NCBI RefSeq assembly: GCF_020697055.1
Contig: NZ_JAJFBP010000012.1
Location: forward strand, 1-64,000
Source: Panacagrimonas sp.
GTDB taxonomy: Bacteria > Pseudomonadota > Gammaproteobacteria > Nevskiales > Nevskiaceae
Length of the DNA: 64,000 bases
Direction of reading: 5' to 3'
Numbering within the stretch: position 1 is the stretch's first letter; every line of letters begins with the position of its first letter. Position numbers and translations under genes: made by a program. A model generated the notes under the pieces. The model had not been told where the DNA came from. It searched no databases and saw only the letters and a list, made by a program, of their open reading frames with translations. Positions 25,470 through 34,177 of the stretch are shown piece by piece.

Positions 25470-28400
25470 GCGATCGCGTTCTGCCCGATGCGGCCGACCG
25501 CGAGCGTGCGCTCGACCTGTCGCGCCACGCGCTGGTGATGGCGCCCGCCGGGTCGGGCAAGACCGGGCTGCTGGTGCATCGCCTGCTGCGCGCACTGGCC
25601 GTCGTCGACAAGCCCGAGCAGGTCGTGGCGATCACGTTCACCAACAAGGCCGCCGCCGAGATCCGTGCGCGCGTGCTCGAGGTGCTGCGCGCCGCGCAGG
25701 ACGGGATCGACGCGCACGATCCGCACGAGAAGGCGCTGCGGCTCAGCGCGCGGGCCGTGCTCGATCGCGACGCGCGGCTCGACTGGCAGCTGCTGGCGCA
25801 ACCGGCGCGCCTCAACGCGCTGACCATCGATGCGTTCTGCGCGCAGATCGGCGCGCAGCTGCCGCTGCTGTCGGGCCTGGGCGGCGGCATCGCGATCGCG
25901 GAGGATCCGCGCGGCCTGTACCTGGACGCGATCGCGCGCCTGTTCGAAGAGATCGAGGACGCCTCGGTGCCGGCCGCGGACCGCGACGCGCTCGCGCGCG
26001 TGCTGCGCCTGAGCGGCAACCGCCTCGATCGCCTGGTCGAACCGTTGAGCGCGATGCTCGCGCGCCGCGAGCAGTGGATGGGCGCCGCGGCGTCGACCGA
26101 CGAGGACTGGGATGCGCAGGACGAGCGCGCGCTCGCATCGCTGATCGAGCCGGCCCTCGATGCGCTGCATCGCTGCATCGACGAAGCCGATCAGCGTGCG
26201 TTGATCGACCTGTTGCGTGATGGGGCGGGCCATGCCGAGCCTCTGGCCTGGGCCGCGTCCCTGGGCGCGTGGCCGGGGCCCGACGCCGAAGGGCTGGCCT
26301 TGCTGCGGCGGATCGCCGATACGCTGCTGACGGCCGACGAGAAGATCGAGCGTCGCCACCTGCGCAAGCCCAAAGGCGTCAACAAGACCTCCGGCTTCCT
26401 GCCGCAACTGCCGTACACGCTCGGGTTCAAGTCCCTGCTCGAATCGCGCCAGGGCGACGAGGCTTTCGTGCACGCGCTGCGCGGCGTTCTGTCGGCGCCC
26501 GACTTTGCGCTGCCCGAGGAGCTGCGCGCGCTTCGCACCGCGTGGCTGCGCGTGCTGCGACGCCTGGCCGCGCACCTGCGCGTGGCGTTCGCCGAATCGC
26601 AGCAGGCGGATTTCCCGCAGCTGGCGCAGTCCGCGCTGCAGGCGCTGCGGCCCGGGGGCGGCGTCGGCGATGCGCTGCTCGCGGCCGATCGCAGCATCCG
26701 TCATCTGCTCGTCGACGAGATGCAGGACACCAGCGAAACGCAGCTGCGCCTGCTCGAGAGCCTGACCGCGGCGTGGACGCCGGGCGATGGCCGTTCGCTG
26801 TTCCTGGTGGGTGATCCGCAGCAGTCGATCTACGCGTTCCGGAAAGCCGAGGTGCGCCTGTTCCTGCGCATGTGGGACGAGCAGCGGCTGGGCGCGCTGC
26901 CGCTGACGCGCCTGCGGCTGACCGCGAATTTTCGTTCGCAGCCCACGGTGGTCGGATGGTTCAACGACGCCTTCGAGCGGATCTTTCCGCGCGTCACCGA
27001 CCCGTTGCGCGGCGCGGTGCCGTTCGCTTCCAGCGTCGCGTTGCGCGATGCCGACGGCGAAGGCGGCATCGAGGTCGCGGTGCACGACGACGTGGATGCC
27101 GAGGCGCGCGCGGTCGCCGGCGAGGCCGCGCGGCGACTGGCGCCGGGACGCACGGTGGCGGTGCTGGCGCGTGCGCGCAGCCACCTGCAGCCGATCATCC
27201 GTGCGCTACGCGAGCAGGGCCTGACGCCGGCCTGCCAGGACATCGATCCGCTCGCAGCATTGCCCGAGGTGCGCGACCTGTTCGCGCTCGCCCGTGCGTT
27301 GTGGCATCCGGAGGATCGCCTGGCCTGGGCGGTGCTGCTGCGCGCGCCGTTCGTGGGGCTCAGCTGGGCGCAGATGCTCGAACTGTCGCGCGGCCGCGCC
27401 GGGCAGCCCTGGCCGGCCCGCATCACCGCGGCGTTGGATGAAGGTGCGCTCGACGCCGACGGCAGGGCGCGCCTGCGCCGCCTGCAGGACGCGCTCGATG
27501 CCACCGCCGCGCAGCGCTCGTTGCGCGCCGAGCTGGCCGATCGCACCGAGGCGATGTGGATGCGCCTCGGCGGACCGATGGGCTGCACGCGCGCGGCGCT
27601 GGACGACGTGCGCCAGGGGCTGCGCTGCCTGCGCGAAGAAACGCGCGGCGGCAGCATCCGCGATCCCGAGCGGCTCGAGCGGCGACTGGCCGAGCTCTAC
27701 GCGGCGCCACGCGAAGGCCAGGTGCAGCTGATGACGGTGCACAAGGCCAAGGGACTGGAATTCGATCACGTGCTGCTGGCCGGACTGAATCGGACCGTGC
27801 CGGGCGAGCTGCGCCCGCCGCTGCACCTGCTCGATCTGCCCGCCGCGACGTTGCTGGTGCCGCGGCCCGACGAGGCCTGGCCGCCGGAACATCCCGCACG
27901 CGAGTCCTCGACGCGCGCGTTCGAGTGTCTGCATGCGCTCTACAGCGAAGCGCGGCGCAACGAGGGCTATCGGCTGTTGTACGTGGCGATCACGCGCGCG
28001 CGCCGGACCGCGACGCTGCACCTCACCGCCGAGCGCGACGCCCTCACCGGCGCGGCCAAGCTCAAGGCGCACAGCTTCGCGGCCATGCTCGAACCGGTGA
28101 TCCGCGCGCACATCGACACGGTGGTGGAGCGCGAGGCGACCCGCCCGGTCGAGCCGACCTCGACCGGCGACACGACGAGGTTGGCGATGCCGCCGCGCAC
28201 ACCGCGCCTGCGCGCCGACGTGCAGGTCCCGCCAGAAACCGGTCTCTACCAGCCCATCGAGGTCCGCACGCTGCGTCCGAGCGAAGCGGTGCTCGCCGCG
28301 CAGGAGGAGCCCGTCGAGAAGCGCGACGAGGGTGATCTGTACGCGCAGCTCGTCGGCACGCTCTACCACGAGGCGATGCAGCGCATCGCCGGCGAAGGCC

Positions 28401-28861
28401 TGGACGCGTGGCGCGACGCCGGCGATTCGCGCCGCGGTTCGATGGCGGCGGGCCTGCGCCGACGCGGCATGCCCGAGCCGCGCGTGGAACCGGCGGTGGC
28501 GCGCGTCATCGAACTGCTGTCGCGCACGCTCGCATCCGACCAGGGCCGCTGGCTGGTTTCGCCCAAGGCCTGGTCGCGCAGCGAATACCCGCTGGCCGGA
28601 TTGCGCGACGGACGCTGGATCTCGGCAGTGATCGATCGCTGCTTCGAGGACGAGCAGGGGCGGTTGTGGGTGGTGGATTACAAGACGCGAGCCGAGGCCC
28701 TGATTGCGCACGAGCACGAGTCGTACGTGGCGCAGGGCGTGGAACGTTATCGCGCCCAGGTCACGCAGTACGTCGAGCTGCTGCGCGCCTTGCGACCGGG
28801 ACGCGAGGTGCGCGGCGCGCTGTACTTCGTGGACGCGGATCGATTGGTGGAGGTTTCATGA
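25466..28861 (+). CDS. UvrD/AddA-like helicase-nuclease
   Basis: A 1131-residue protein from GTG 25466; upstream frame extensions run through the overlapping nuclease gene and are not real. Motifs of SF1A helicases: Walker A APAGSGKTGLL (Lys32), ITFTNKAAAEIRARV, DEMQDTSETQL (Walker B), GDPQQSIYAFRKAE, and VHKAKGLEFDHVLL (motif V). The C-terminus has a RecB-family nuclease with GTLYHEAMQRIA and VVDYKT (Asp1071). Together with the preceding gene it resembles AddAB and probably processes broken DNA ends for recombination. I saw neither recB nor recC elsewhere in the window. Confidence 0.88.
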   Translation: MSDRVLPDAADRERALDLSRHALVMAPAGSGKTGLLVHRLLRALAVVDKPEQVVAITFTNKAAAEIRARVLEVLRAAQDGIDAHDPHEKALRLSARAVLDRDARLDWQLLAQPARLNALTIDAFCAQIGAQLPLLSGLGGGIAIAEDPRGLYLDAIARLFEEIEDASVPAADRDALARVLRLSGNRLDRLVEPLSAMLARREQWMGAAASTDEDWDAQDERALASLIEPALDALHRCIDEADQRALIDLLRDGAGHAEPLAWAASLGAWPGPDAEGLALLRRIADTLLTADEKIERRHLRKPKGVNKTSGFLPQLPYTLGFKSLLESRQGDEAFVHALRGVLSAPDFALPEELRALRTAWLRVLRRLAAHLRVAFAESQQADFPQLAQSALQALRPGGGVGDALLAADRSIRHLLVDEMQDTSETQLRLLESLTAAWTPGDGRSLFLVGDPQQSIYAFRKAEVRLFLRMWDEQRLGALPLTRLRLTANFRSQPTVVGWFNDAFERIFPRVTDPLRGAVPFASSVALRDADGEGGIEVAVHDDVDAEARAVAGEAARRLAPGRTVAVLARARSHLQPIIRALREQGLTPACQDIDPLAALPEVRDLFALARALWHPEDRLAWAVLLRAPFVGLSWAQMLELSRGRAGQPWPARITAALDEGALDADGRARLRRLQDALDATAAQRSLRAELADRTEAMWMRLGGPMGCTRAALDDVRQGLRCLREETRGGSIRDPERLERRLAELYAAPREGQVQLMTVHKAKGLEFDHVLLAGLNRTVPGELRPPLHLLDLPAATLLVPRPDEAWPPEHPARESSTRAFECLHALYSEARRNEGYRLLYVAITRARRTATLHLTAERDALTGAAKLKAHSFAAMLEPVIRAHIDTVVEREATRPVEPTSTGDTTRLAMPPRTPRLRADVQVPPETGLYQPIEVRTLRPSEAVLAAQEEPVEKRDEGDLYAQLVGTLYHEAMQRIAGEGLDAWRDAGDSRRGSMAAGLRRRGMPEPRVEPAVARVIELLSRTLASDQGRWLVSPKAWSRSEYPLAGLRDGRWISAVIDRCFEDEQGRLWVVDYKTRAEALIAHEHESYVAQGVERYRAQVTQYVELLRALRPGREVRGALYFVDADRLVEVS

Positions 28862-28978
28862 GCGTCCGCGCGGGCGCGACCCACATGTTTGCTGTCATCA
28901 CCGTCCGCACGTCGGATCGCGTGGGTGCGCATCGATCCCGCTGCTAAGGTGCGGCGAACAAGTGAGCTGGGAATCGCG

Positions 28979-29926
28979 ATGACGTACGACCCTTACAAGG
29001 TCAATTCCCTGGTGATCGGTCCCGACACCAGTCCCGTTTCCGGCTTGGTTCGCTGGGACCCGGTGCGCTCGATCTGGAACGGCGCGATGCTGATCGCCGC
29101 GCTGATGTTCGCACCGATCTACGTTTCCTGGAGCGCCTTTACGATGTTTCTGGTGCTCAGCGCCGCAACGCTTTGCAGCGGACATTCAGTTGGTTATCAC
29201 CGGCGGCTGGTGCATCGCAGCTTCATGTGTCCCACGTGGGTTGAGCGGCTGCTGGTGTGGATGGGCGCGCTGGTCGGGATGGGCGGGCCGCTCTGGACCA
29301 TCCGCACGCACGACATTCGGGACTGGTCCCAGCGGCAGCCGCACTGCCACGATTTCCTCGCGCACCGATGCGGTCTGCTTCGCGATGGCTGGTGGAATCT
29401 GCATTGCAAGCTTTGGCTGGATCATCCGCCCGGCTTCGACCCCGGTGCGGGCATCGCGGACGATCGTTTCTACCGGTTCCTCGAGCGGACGTGGATGTGG
29501 CATCAGGTGCCGCTCGGGATCGTGCTCCATTGGATGGGCGGCTGGGATTGGGTGGTGTGGGGCGTGTTCGTGCGCGTCGCCGCTTGCACGACGATGCACT
29601 GGTTCATCTCCTATTTCGCTCACACGCGCGGCCCGCAGAGCTGGGTCGTGGACGAAGCGGGGGTGCAGGCGCATGACGTACCGATCGCGGCAATCCCGAC
29701 CATGGGCGAGAGCTGGCACAACAATCATCATGCGTTTCCCGCGTCGGCCCGCCACGGCCTGTATCCCGGGCAGTTCGATCCGGGCTATCGGTTCATCCAG
29801 TTGCTCGAACGGCTCGGGTGGGCGTGGAACGTGCAGCTGCCGTCCAACCTGCCCCTGCGACCCGGCATCACGCCGGTTCGTCCCGACGCGGAGGGCGTGC
29901 GGCGATCGGCACGGGCGCGAGCGTGA
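28979..29926 (+). CDS. Membrane fatty acid desaturase, variant histidine boxes
   Basis: A 315-residue integral membrane diiron desaturase of the acyl-CoA/acyl-lipid delta-9 type. Start ATG 28979 (MTYDPYKVNSLVIG). Hydrophobic segments lie at about 38-66, 88-104 and 170-205. Box 1 is HSVGYHRRLVHR (from His69) and box 3 is WHNNHHAFP (His247 onward), both canonical. Box 2, normally HRxHH, reads THDIRDWSQRQPHCHDF, a recognisable variant. It is the first gene of an operon whose next two start codons overlap by GTGA. Substrate unknown; it could act on phospholipid acyl chains. Confidence 0.85.
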   Translation: MTYDPYKVNSLVIGPDTSPVSGLVRWDPVRSIWNGAMLIAALMFAPIYVSWSAFTMFLVLSAATLCSGHSVGYHRRLVHRSFMCPTWVERLLVWMGALVGMGGPLWTIRTHDIRDWSQRQPHCHDFLAHRCGLLRDGWWNLHCKLWLDHPPGFDPGAGIADDRFYRFLERTWMWHQVPLGIVLHWMGGWDWVVWGVFVRVAACTTMHWFISYFAHTRGPQSWVVDEAGVQAHDVPIAAIPTMGESWHNNHHAFPASARHGLYPGQFDPGYRFIQLLERLGWAWNVQLPSNLPLRPGITPVRPDAEGVRRSARARA

Positions 29927-30483
29927 CGGACGGCGCATGCCTTTCGGTGCGAGAGGCGCTGCGGCGGCATTACCTGGCGAGCGGGCTTCCAGCCGACGGA
30001 GGTCGCTCCGGATCGCACTGGACGATGCTGCGCGTTGCTGGTATCGCCGTTCGGCTGCCCAACTTCGCCTGGCGCCGCCGCGCTTTGCCGCTCCACGACA
30101 TCCATCACCTCGTCACGGGCTATCCCTGCAGCGTCAGTGGGGAATTGCAGATTGCCGCCTGGGAATTCGCCGCGGGACGCTATCCGCACGTCATGGCCAC
30201 GCTGTTCTGCCTTCCGCTCCTCGCCATCGGCGCAATCGGCACGCCGCGGCGATCGTTCGCCGCGTACGTGAGGGGGCGGAGCAGTCGCACGCTCTATCGC
30301 CATTTCGAGGCGCTCGACGTCGAGTTGATGGACGTCGATACGCTTCAACGGAATCTGGTGCCGGCGCGCCCGGCGTCGGCGACGCCCCGGGATCGGATCG
30401 CGTGGATGGGTCTGGCGCTGTGCTCGATGGCACTCGTCGTCACGCCGCTGGCGATCCTGGGGTGGGCGTTGTCGACCTTGTGA
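29923..30483 (+). CDS. Coq4-like protein with C-terminal membrane segment
   Basis: A 186-residue protein from GTG 29923, which overlaps the desaturase stop. It carries the complete Coq4 metal-site pattern HDxxH-x11-E: HDIHHLVTGY starting at His58, with Glu74 in SGELQ. Coq4 binds polyprenylated quinone precursors at membranes. A hydrophobic stretch (MATLFCLPLLAIGAIG, about 93-110) and a C-terminal TM (MGLALCSMALVVTPLAILGWAL, split by position, about 162-184) differ from classic Coq4. Its place between a desaturase and a DUF4166 gene argues for a lipid-modifying rather than a ubiquinone role. The assignment rests on the motif. Confidence 0.65.
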   Translation: MTDGACLSVREALRRHYLASGLPADGGRSGSHWTMLRVAGIAVRLPNFAWRRRALPLHDIHHLVTGYPCSVSGELQIAAWEFAAGRYPHVMATLFCLPLLAIGAIGTPRRSFAAYVRGRSSRTLYRHFEALDVELMDVDTLQRNLVPARPASATPRDRIAWMGLALCSMALVVTPLAILGWALSTL

Positions 30484-31028
30484 AACGGATGACCGCGGTC
30501 CAGCGATGGTTCGGCGATGCGTTCGTGACGCTTCATCCGCGCCTGCAGGAATTGCACTCTCGCGGCGGACGATTGCGCGGAGAGGTCGAGATCACCATTG
30601 GGAAAGGGCTGGCCGGATGGATCGGAGGACGAGTGGCGCGCGCCATCGGGTTGCCGATCGAAAGGACGCGCGACACCTTCGAGGTGGAGATCCGGCATGT
30701 CGACGATGCGCTGTCGTGGACGCGCCGGTTCGGTCACGGCGTCGAGATGCAATCGCTGTTCGTTCCCGTCGGAACTTGGCCCGGCGGGTATTGGTACGAA
30801 AAGACTCACGGTCTGCAGATGTGGATGTCGGTCGACACCCCCGACGGTGCTTGGCAATGGAAACCGCTGCGGGCCCATCTGCGCGGCGTCCGTCTTCCGC
30901 TGTGCCTGTTGCCGGAGTCGCGCGCAGGCAAGCGTATCGCGGGGGACGAATACGTCTTCTGGGTCGAATTCGTCGTGCCGCTGATCGGTGAAGTGCTGAG
31001 CTACCGCGGGACGCTCAGCATCGTGTGA
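30480..31028 (+). CDS. DUF4166 domain protein
   Basis: A 182-residue protein from GTG 30480, overlapping the previous stop in a GTGA. The pattern LHPRLQELHSRGGRLRGEVEI, then LPIERTRDTFEVEI, SWTRRFGHGVEMQS and a C-terminal EFVVPLIGEVLSYRG fits the DUF4166 family of unknown function, in which this domain often stands alone or is fused to a saccharopine-dehydrogenase-like domain. No signal peptide or transmembrane segment. It ends 6 bases before the convergent zapE stop. As the third gene of a coupled operon with a desaturase and a Coq4-like protein, it probably works on the same membrane lipid. Confidence 0.7.
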   Translation: MKRMTAVQRWFGDAFVTLHPRLQELHSRGGRLRGEVEITIGKGLAGWIGGRVARAIGLPIERTRDTFEVEIRHVDDALSWTRRFGHGVEMQSLFVPVGTWPGGYWYEKTHGLQMWMSVDTPDGAWQWKPLRAHLRGVRLPLCLLPESRAGKRIAGDEYVFWVEFVVPLIGEVLSYRGTLSIV

Positions 31029-31034
31029 ACAGCG

Positions 31035-32129
31035 TTACGGCTTGTGCGGCCGCGCCAGATATTCCTGCGTCTGCATCTCGATCAGTCGCGATTGCGTGCG
31101 CTTGAACTCGAACACGAGCTTGCGACCGGTGTAGAGCAGCTCCTGCGCCACGTCCGCGGCGAGCAGCAGCTTCACGCCGCGGTCGTAGAACTCGTCGACG
31201 AGGTTGATGAAGCGGCGCGCGGGGTCCTCGCGTTCGGCGGTGAGCTGCGGGATGTGCGAGATCAGGATCGTGTGGCACTCGCGCGCAAGCTCGATGTAGT
31301 CGGCGGCCGCGCGCGGACCCTCGCACAGCTCGGCGAAATCGAACCACGCCACGCCGTCGGCCAGGCGTCGCACCTTGAGCGTGCGGCCGTGGATCTCGAG
31401 CGTCGCGTCGGCGTGGCCGGGTTCGGGCGCGATGTCCTCGAACGCGACGGCGAACACCTCGTCGGCCTTCGCATCGTTGGGCCAGTGGTAGAGCTCGGCG
31501 CGCGTGAGCGCGCGCAGGCGGTAGTCCACGCCCCCGTCGACGTTGAGCACCGTGACGTTGGCCTTGAGCATGTCGATGGCCGGCAGGAAGTTCGCGCGCT
31601 GCAGGCCGTCGCGATACAGCTCGTCCGGCGCGCAGTTGCTGGTGGCCACCAGCGTCACGCCCTGCGAGAACAGGTACTGGAACAGCCGGCCGAGGATCAT
31701 CGCGTCGGCGATGTCGGAGACGAAGAACTCGTCGAAGCACAGCACCCGCACCTTCTCGGCGATCTCGTTTGCGACGAGCTGCAGCGGGTCGCGTTCGTTC
31801 GGATATTTTTTGCGCCGCTCGTGCACGTCGAGCATGAAGCGGTGGAAGTGTGTGCGCAGCTTGTGGGTGAAGGGCAGCGCCTCGTAGAACGCGTCCATCA
31901 GGTGGGTCTTGCCGCGACCCACGCCGCCCCATAGATACAGGCCGTCGACGTCGGGCCAGCGCAGGCGGCGGCCGAGGAAGCGCTTGATCGGCGGATTGGC
32001 CAGCAGCTGCTCGTACACCTTCTGCAGCGCGTCGACCGCGCGCGCCTGCGCCGAATCCACGACGAAGCCGGGTTTGCCCAGATCGGCGGCATAGCGCTCG
32101 CGCGGCGATGCGGGAAGCGCCTCGCTCAT
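31035..32129 (-). CDS. zapE: Cell division ATPase ZapE (AFG1 family)
   Basis: A 364-residue AAA-type ATPase from ATG 32129 (MSEALPASPRERYAADL). Walker A is GGVGRGKTHLMD, Walker B LCFDEFFVSDIADA, and a sensor-like TLVATSNCAPDELYRDGL follows. ZapE binds FtsZ and is needed for division under stress in E. coli, and its mitochondrial homologue is AFG1/LACE1. Its start codon overlaps the acyltransferase stop by 4 bases, so the two are co-transcribed. Confidence 0.92.
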   Translation of the reverse strand: MSEALPASPRERYAADLGKPGFVVDSAQARAVDALQKVYEQLLANPPIKRFLGRRLRWPDVDGLYLWGGVGRGKTHLMDAFYEALPFTHKLRTHFHRFMLDVHERRKKYPNERDPLQLVANEIAEKVRVLCFDEFFVSDIADAMILGRLFQYLFSQGVTLVATSNCAPDELYRDGLQRANFLPAIDMLKANVTVLNVDGGVDYRLRALTRAELYHWPNDAKADEVFAVAFEDIAPEPGHADATLEIHGRTLKVRRLADGVAWFDFAELCEGPRAAADYIELARECHTILISHIPQLTAEREDPARRFINLVDEFYDRGVKLLLAADVAQELLYTGRKLVFEFKRTQSRLIEMQTQEYLARPHKP

Positions 32130-32917
32130 GCCTCGGCTCCGGCCAGGCGCGCGGCGCGCGGGGCCTCGCCTTCGCCGCAGGCGCGCAGCACCGCGGCGCG
32201 CGCCGTGTCGCGCAGCTGCTGCGCGTCGGCCGACACCGGCAACGCGGGCAGCACGTCGATCTCGATGCGGCTCCAGCGCGGCAGCCGGCGATGGCCGCCG
32301 TACAGGCGGCGCGTGCCGCGGATCGCGATCGGTACCACCGGTGCGTTGGCGCGCGCCGCGATCTGGAAGGCGCCCTTCTTGAACGGGAGCAGGCCCGGAT
32401 CGGCCTCGAACGTGCCTTCGGCGAAGATCGCCAGCGACTCGCCCGCCTCGACGCGCTGGATCAGCGCGCGGGTCTGCGTCGCGCCCTCGCGGATCGACGT
32501 GCGATTGACGAACGTCACGCCGACCCGGCGCAGCACGAAGCCGATCACCGGCCACTGCGCCGCGCCGTCCTGCACCACGAACGTGAAGTGCGGGGGCAGC
32601 GCTGCGAAGAGCACCGCGCCGTCGGCGTAGCTGGCGTGGTTGGACACCGCGATGCAGGGCATCGCCGGCAGGTTCTCCCGTCCGCGCACGCGCATCGGCA
32701 CGCCGATGCAGATCAGCGCCAGGCGCACGCCGACGCGGCCTATCCAGCGGCGCAGTCCCAACGTGGGCGATAGGACCACCAGTGGACTGGCGATTCCCAG
32801 CAGCACCACGAGCGAAATCAGCGTGGCGGCGGCGCCGTAGAGCCGGTGGATCAGGCGGACGAGGTGCAAAGCGGTCGAGACGGAAGGACGAAGTGCAGGC
32901 CCTATTATGAAAGACAT
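32126..32917 (-). CDS. 1-acylglycerol-3-phosphate O-acyltransferase family protein (PlsC-like)
   Basis: About 263 residues when begun at ATG 32917 (MSFIIGPALRPSVS). A hydrophobic segment over about 20-45 (LYGAAATLISLVVLLGIASP) anchors it to the inner membrane. The catalytic HX4D is NHASYADG, followed by FVNRTSIREG, FAEGTF and VPIAIRGTRR, the standard PlsC blocks. It would acylate lysophosphatidate or a related lysolipid. The start is uncertain: the 32917 ATG lies inside the first codons of the divergent xerD, so a later TTG near 32866 is possible. Confidence 0.85.
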   Translation of the reverse strand: MSFIIGPALRPSVSTALHLVRLIHRLYGAAATLISLVVLLGIASPLVVLSPTLGLRRWIGRVGVRLALICIGVPMRVRGRENLPAMPCIAVSNHASYADGAVLFAALPPHFTFVVQDGAAQWPVIGFVLRRVGVTFVNRTSIREGATQTRALIQRVEAGESLAIFAEGTFEADPGLLPFKKGAFQIAARANAPVVPIAIRGTRRLYGGHRRLPRWSRIEIDVLPALPVSADAQQLRDTARAAVLRACGEGEAPRAARLAGAEA

Positions 32918-33896
32918 GACCTCCGAACCGAGTCCCGCCGCGGCTTCAGTGCTGACCCTTGCTCCGACGGTGACCCAGGAGGACGCGGCCGGGATCGAGC
33001 GCGTGCTCGACGCGTTGTGGGTGGAGCGCGGCGTGTCGCGCAACACGCTCGAGAGCTACCGATCCGACCTGTCGCTGCTGGCGCGCTGGCTGGCGCCGCG
33101 TGGAATCGAGCTGGCGCAGGCCGGCGAAAGCGATCTGCGCGACTACCTCGCCGCGCGTGGCCAGGCGCACGCCGCGGCCGGTGCGTCGCGGGAACGGCGT
33201 TTTTCTCCCGGTTCGCAGGCGCGTCTGCTGTCCGCGCTGCGCCGCTACTACCGATTCCTGATCCGCGATGGCCTGCGCGGCGACGATCCGACCGCGCGCC
33301 TGCGCTCGCCCAGGCTGCCGCGGCCGCTGCCCAAGTACCTCGACGGCCCGCAGGTCGATCGCCTGCTCGAGGCGCCGGACACCGGCACCACGCTGGGACT
33401 ACGGGACCGCGCGATGCTCGAACTGATGTACGCCAGCGGCCTGCGCGTCAGCGAGCTGGTCGGCCTTCGCCACCACCAGGTCCAGCTCGATCGCGGGCTG
33501 GTGCAGCTGGTGGGCAAGGGGGGCAAGGAGCGGATCGTGCCGATGGGCGAGCCGGCGCAGGACTGGATCGACCGGTACCTGCATCGGTCCCGACCCGAAC
33601 TGGCCGGCAACGTGCGCAGCGACGATCTGTTCATCACCGCGCGCGGAGAGGCGATGGGCCGCAACAATTTCTGGCACATCATCAAGCGCTACGCCCGCGC
33701 CGCGGGCATCACCAGCACCCTTTCACCGCACACGCTGCGGCACGCCTTTGCCACCCATCTGCTGGAACACGGGGCCGACCTGCGGGTGGTGCAGACGCTG
33801 CTCGGGCACAGCGACCTGTCGACGACCCAGATCTACACCCACGTGACGCGGACGCGGCTTCGCGAACTGCACGCGCGCCACCATCCGCGCGGCTGA
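32907..33896 (+). CDS. xerD: Site-specific tyrosine recombinase XerD
   Basis: A 329-residue integrase-family recombinase that resolves chromosome dimers at dif with XerC. Catalytic residues are all present: Arg180 (ASGLRVSEL), Lys204 (GKGGKERI), His275 and Arg278 (HTLRHAF), His301 (LGHSDLS) and the nucleophile Tyr310 (TQIYTHV). The N-terminal SAM-like domain (about 25-125) carries an Ala/Arg-rich insertion near 87-98. ATG 32907 or 32916 may be the start. A TATTAT hexamer overlaps the first ATG, which slightly favours the second. Named XerD over XerC by the overall look; flanking genes do not decide. Confidence 0.85.
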   Translation: MKDMTSEPSPAAASVLTLAPTVTQEDAAGIERVLDALWVERGVSRNTLESYRSDLSLLARWLAPRGIELAQAGESDLRDYLAARGQAHAAAGASRERRFSPGSQARLLSALRRYYRFLIRDGLRGDDPTARLRSPRLPRPLPKYLDGPQVDRLLEAPDTGTTLGLRDRAMLELMYASGLRVSELVGLRHHQVQLDRGLVQLVGKGGKERIVPMGEPAQDWIDRYLHRSRPELAGNVRSDDLFITARGEAMGRNNFWHIIKRYARAAGITSTLSPHTLRHAFATHLLEHGADLRVVQTLLGHSDLSTTQIYTHVTRTRLRELHARHHPRG

Positions 33897-33897
33897 A

Positions 33898-33913
33898 CTG
33901 ACGGATTCGTCAG
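33898..33913 (+). terminator. Weak hairpin after xerD
   Basis: CTGACG-GATT-CGTCAG forms a 6-base-pair stem directly after the xerD stop, followed by GCGTTTGGG, which holds only a 3-T run. It might stop transcription inefficiently. The remaining spacer to dsbC (33914-34177) shows no convincing gene. Confidence 0.35.
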
Positions 33914-34143
33914 GCGTTTGGGACGCCGAGGTAGAGCAGGTCGAGCGCCACCAGCAGGCGGGCCAGCATCCGTCCGAGCGATTTGCCGTGGATCCGCACG
34001 AGCGCGCTTCTGGCCATGATCCGGGGAGGTCGCGCGGGGCCCGTTCGAGGGTGGCGAAGTCTGTGAGCGACCCCGGTGAACGACAAGGCATCGGCGGGGT
34101 CTGTCCGAGCGGGACATAACGACGGCCCTTGGACGCGTGTCCC

Positions 34144-34149
34144 GTACAA
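34144..34149 (+). promoter_or_regulatory. Possible -10 box for dsbC
   Basis: TACAAT at 34144-34149, 28 bases before the dsbC ATG, in the spacer after xerD. No good -35 is visible at the right distance. Confidence 0.4.
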
Positions 34150-34177
34150 TGCGGACGCTTTGCTCACGAGAGTTTCC

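Noticed and set aside
29190-30480. Long plus-strand extension in front of the DUF4166 protein
   Set aside because: It is a shadow of the desaturase and Coq4-like genes; the GTG at 30480 gives the whole domain and a GTGA overlap.
33910-34017. A 35-codon minus-strand frame ending VALDLLYLGVPNA between xerD and dsbC
   Set aside because: Short and without a Shine-Dalgarno sequence or recognisable family; the hydrophobic patch alone is not enough to call a gene.
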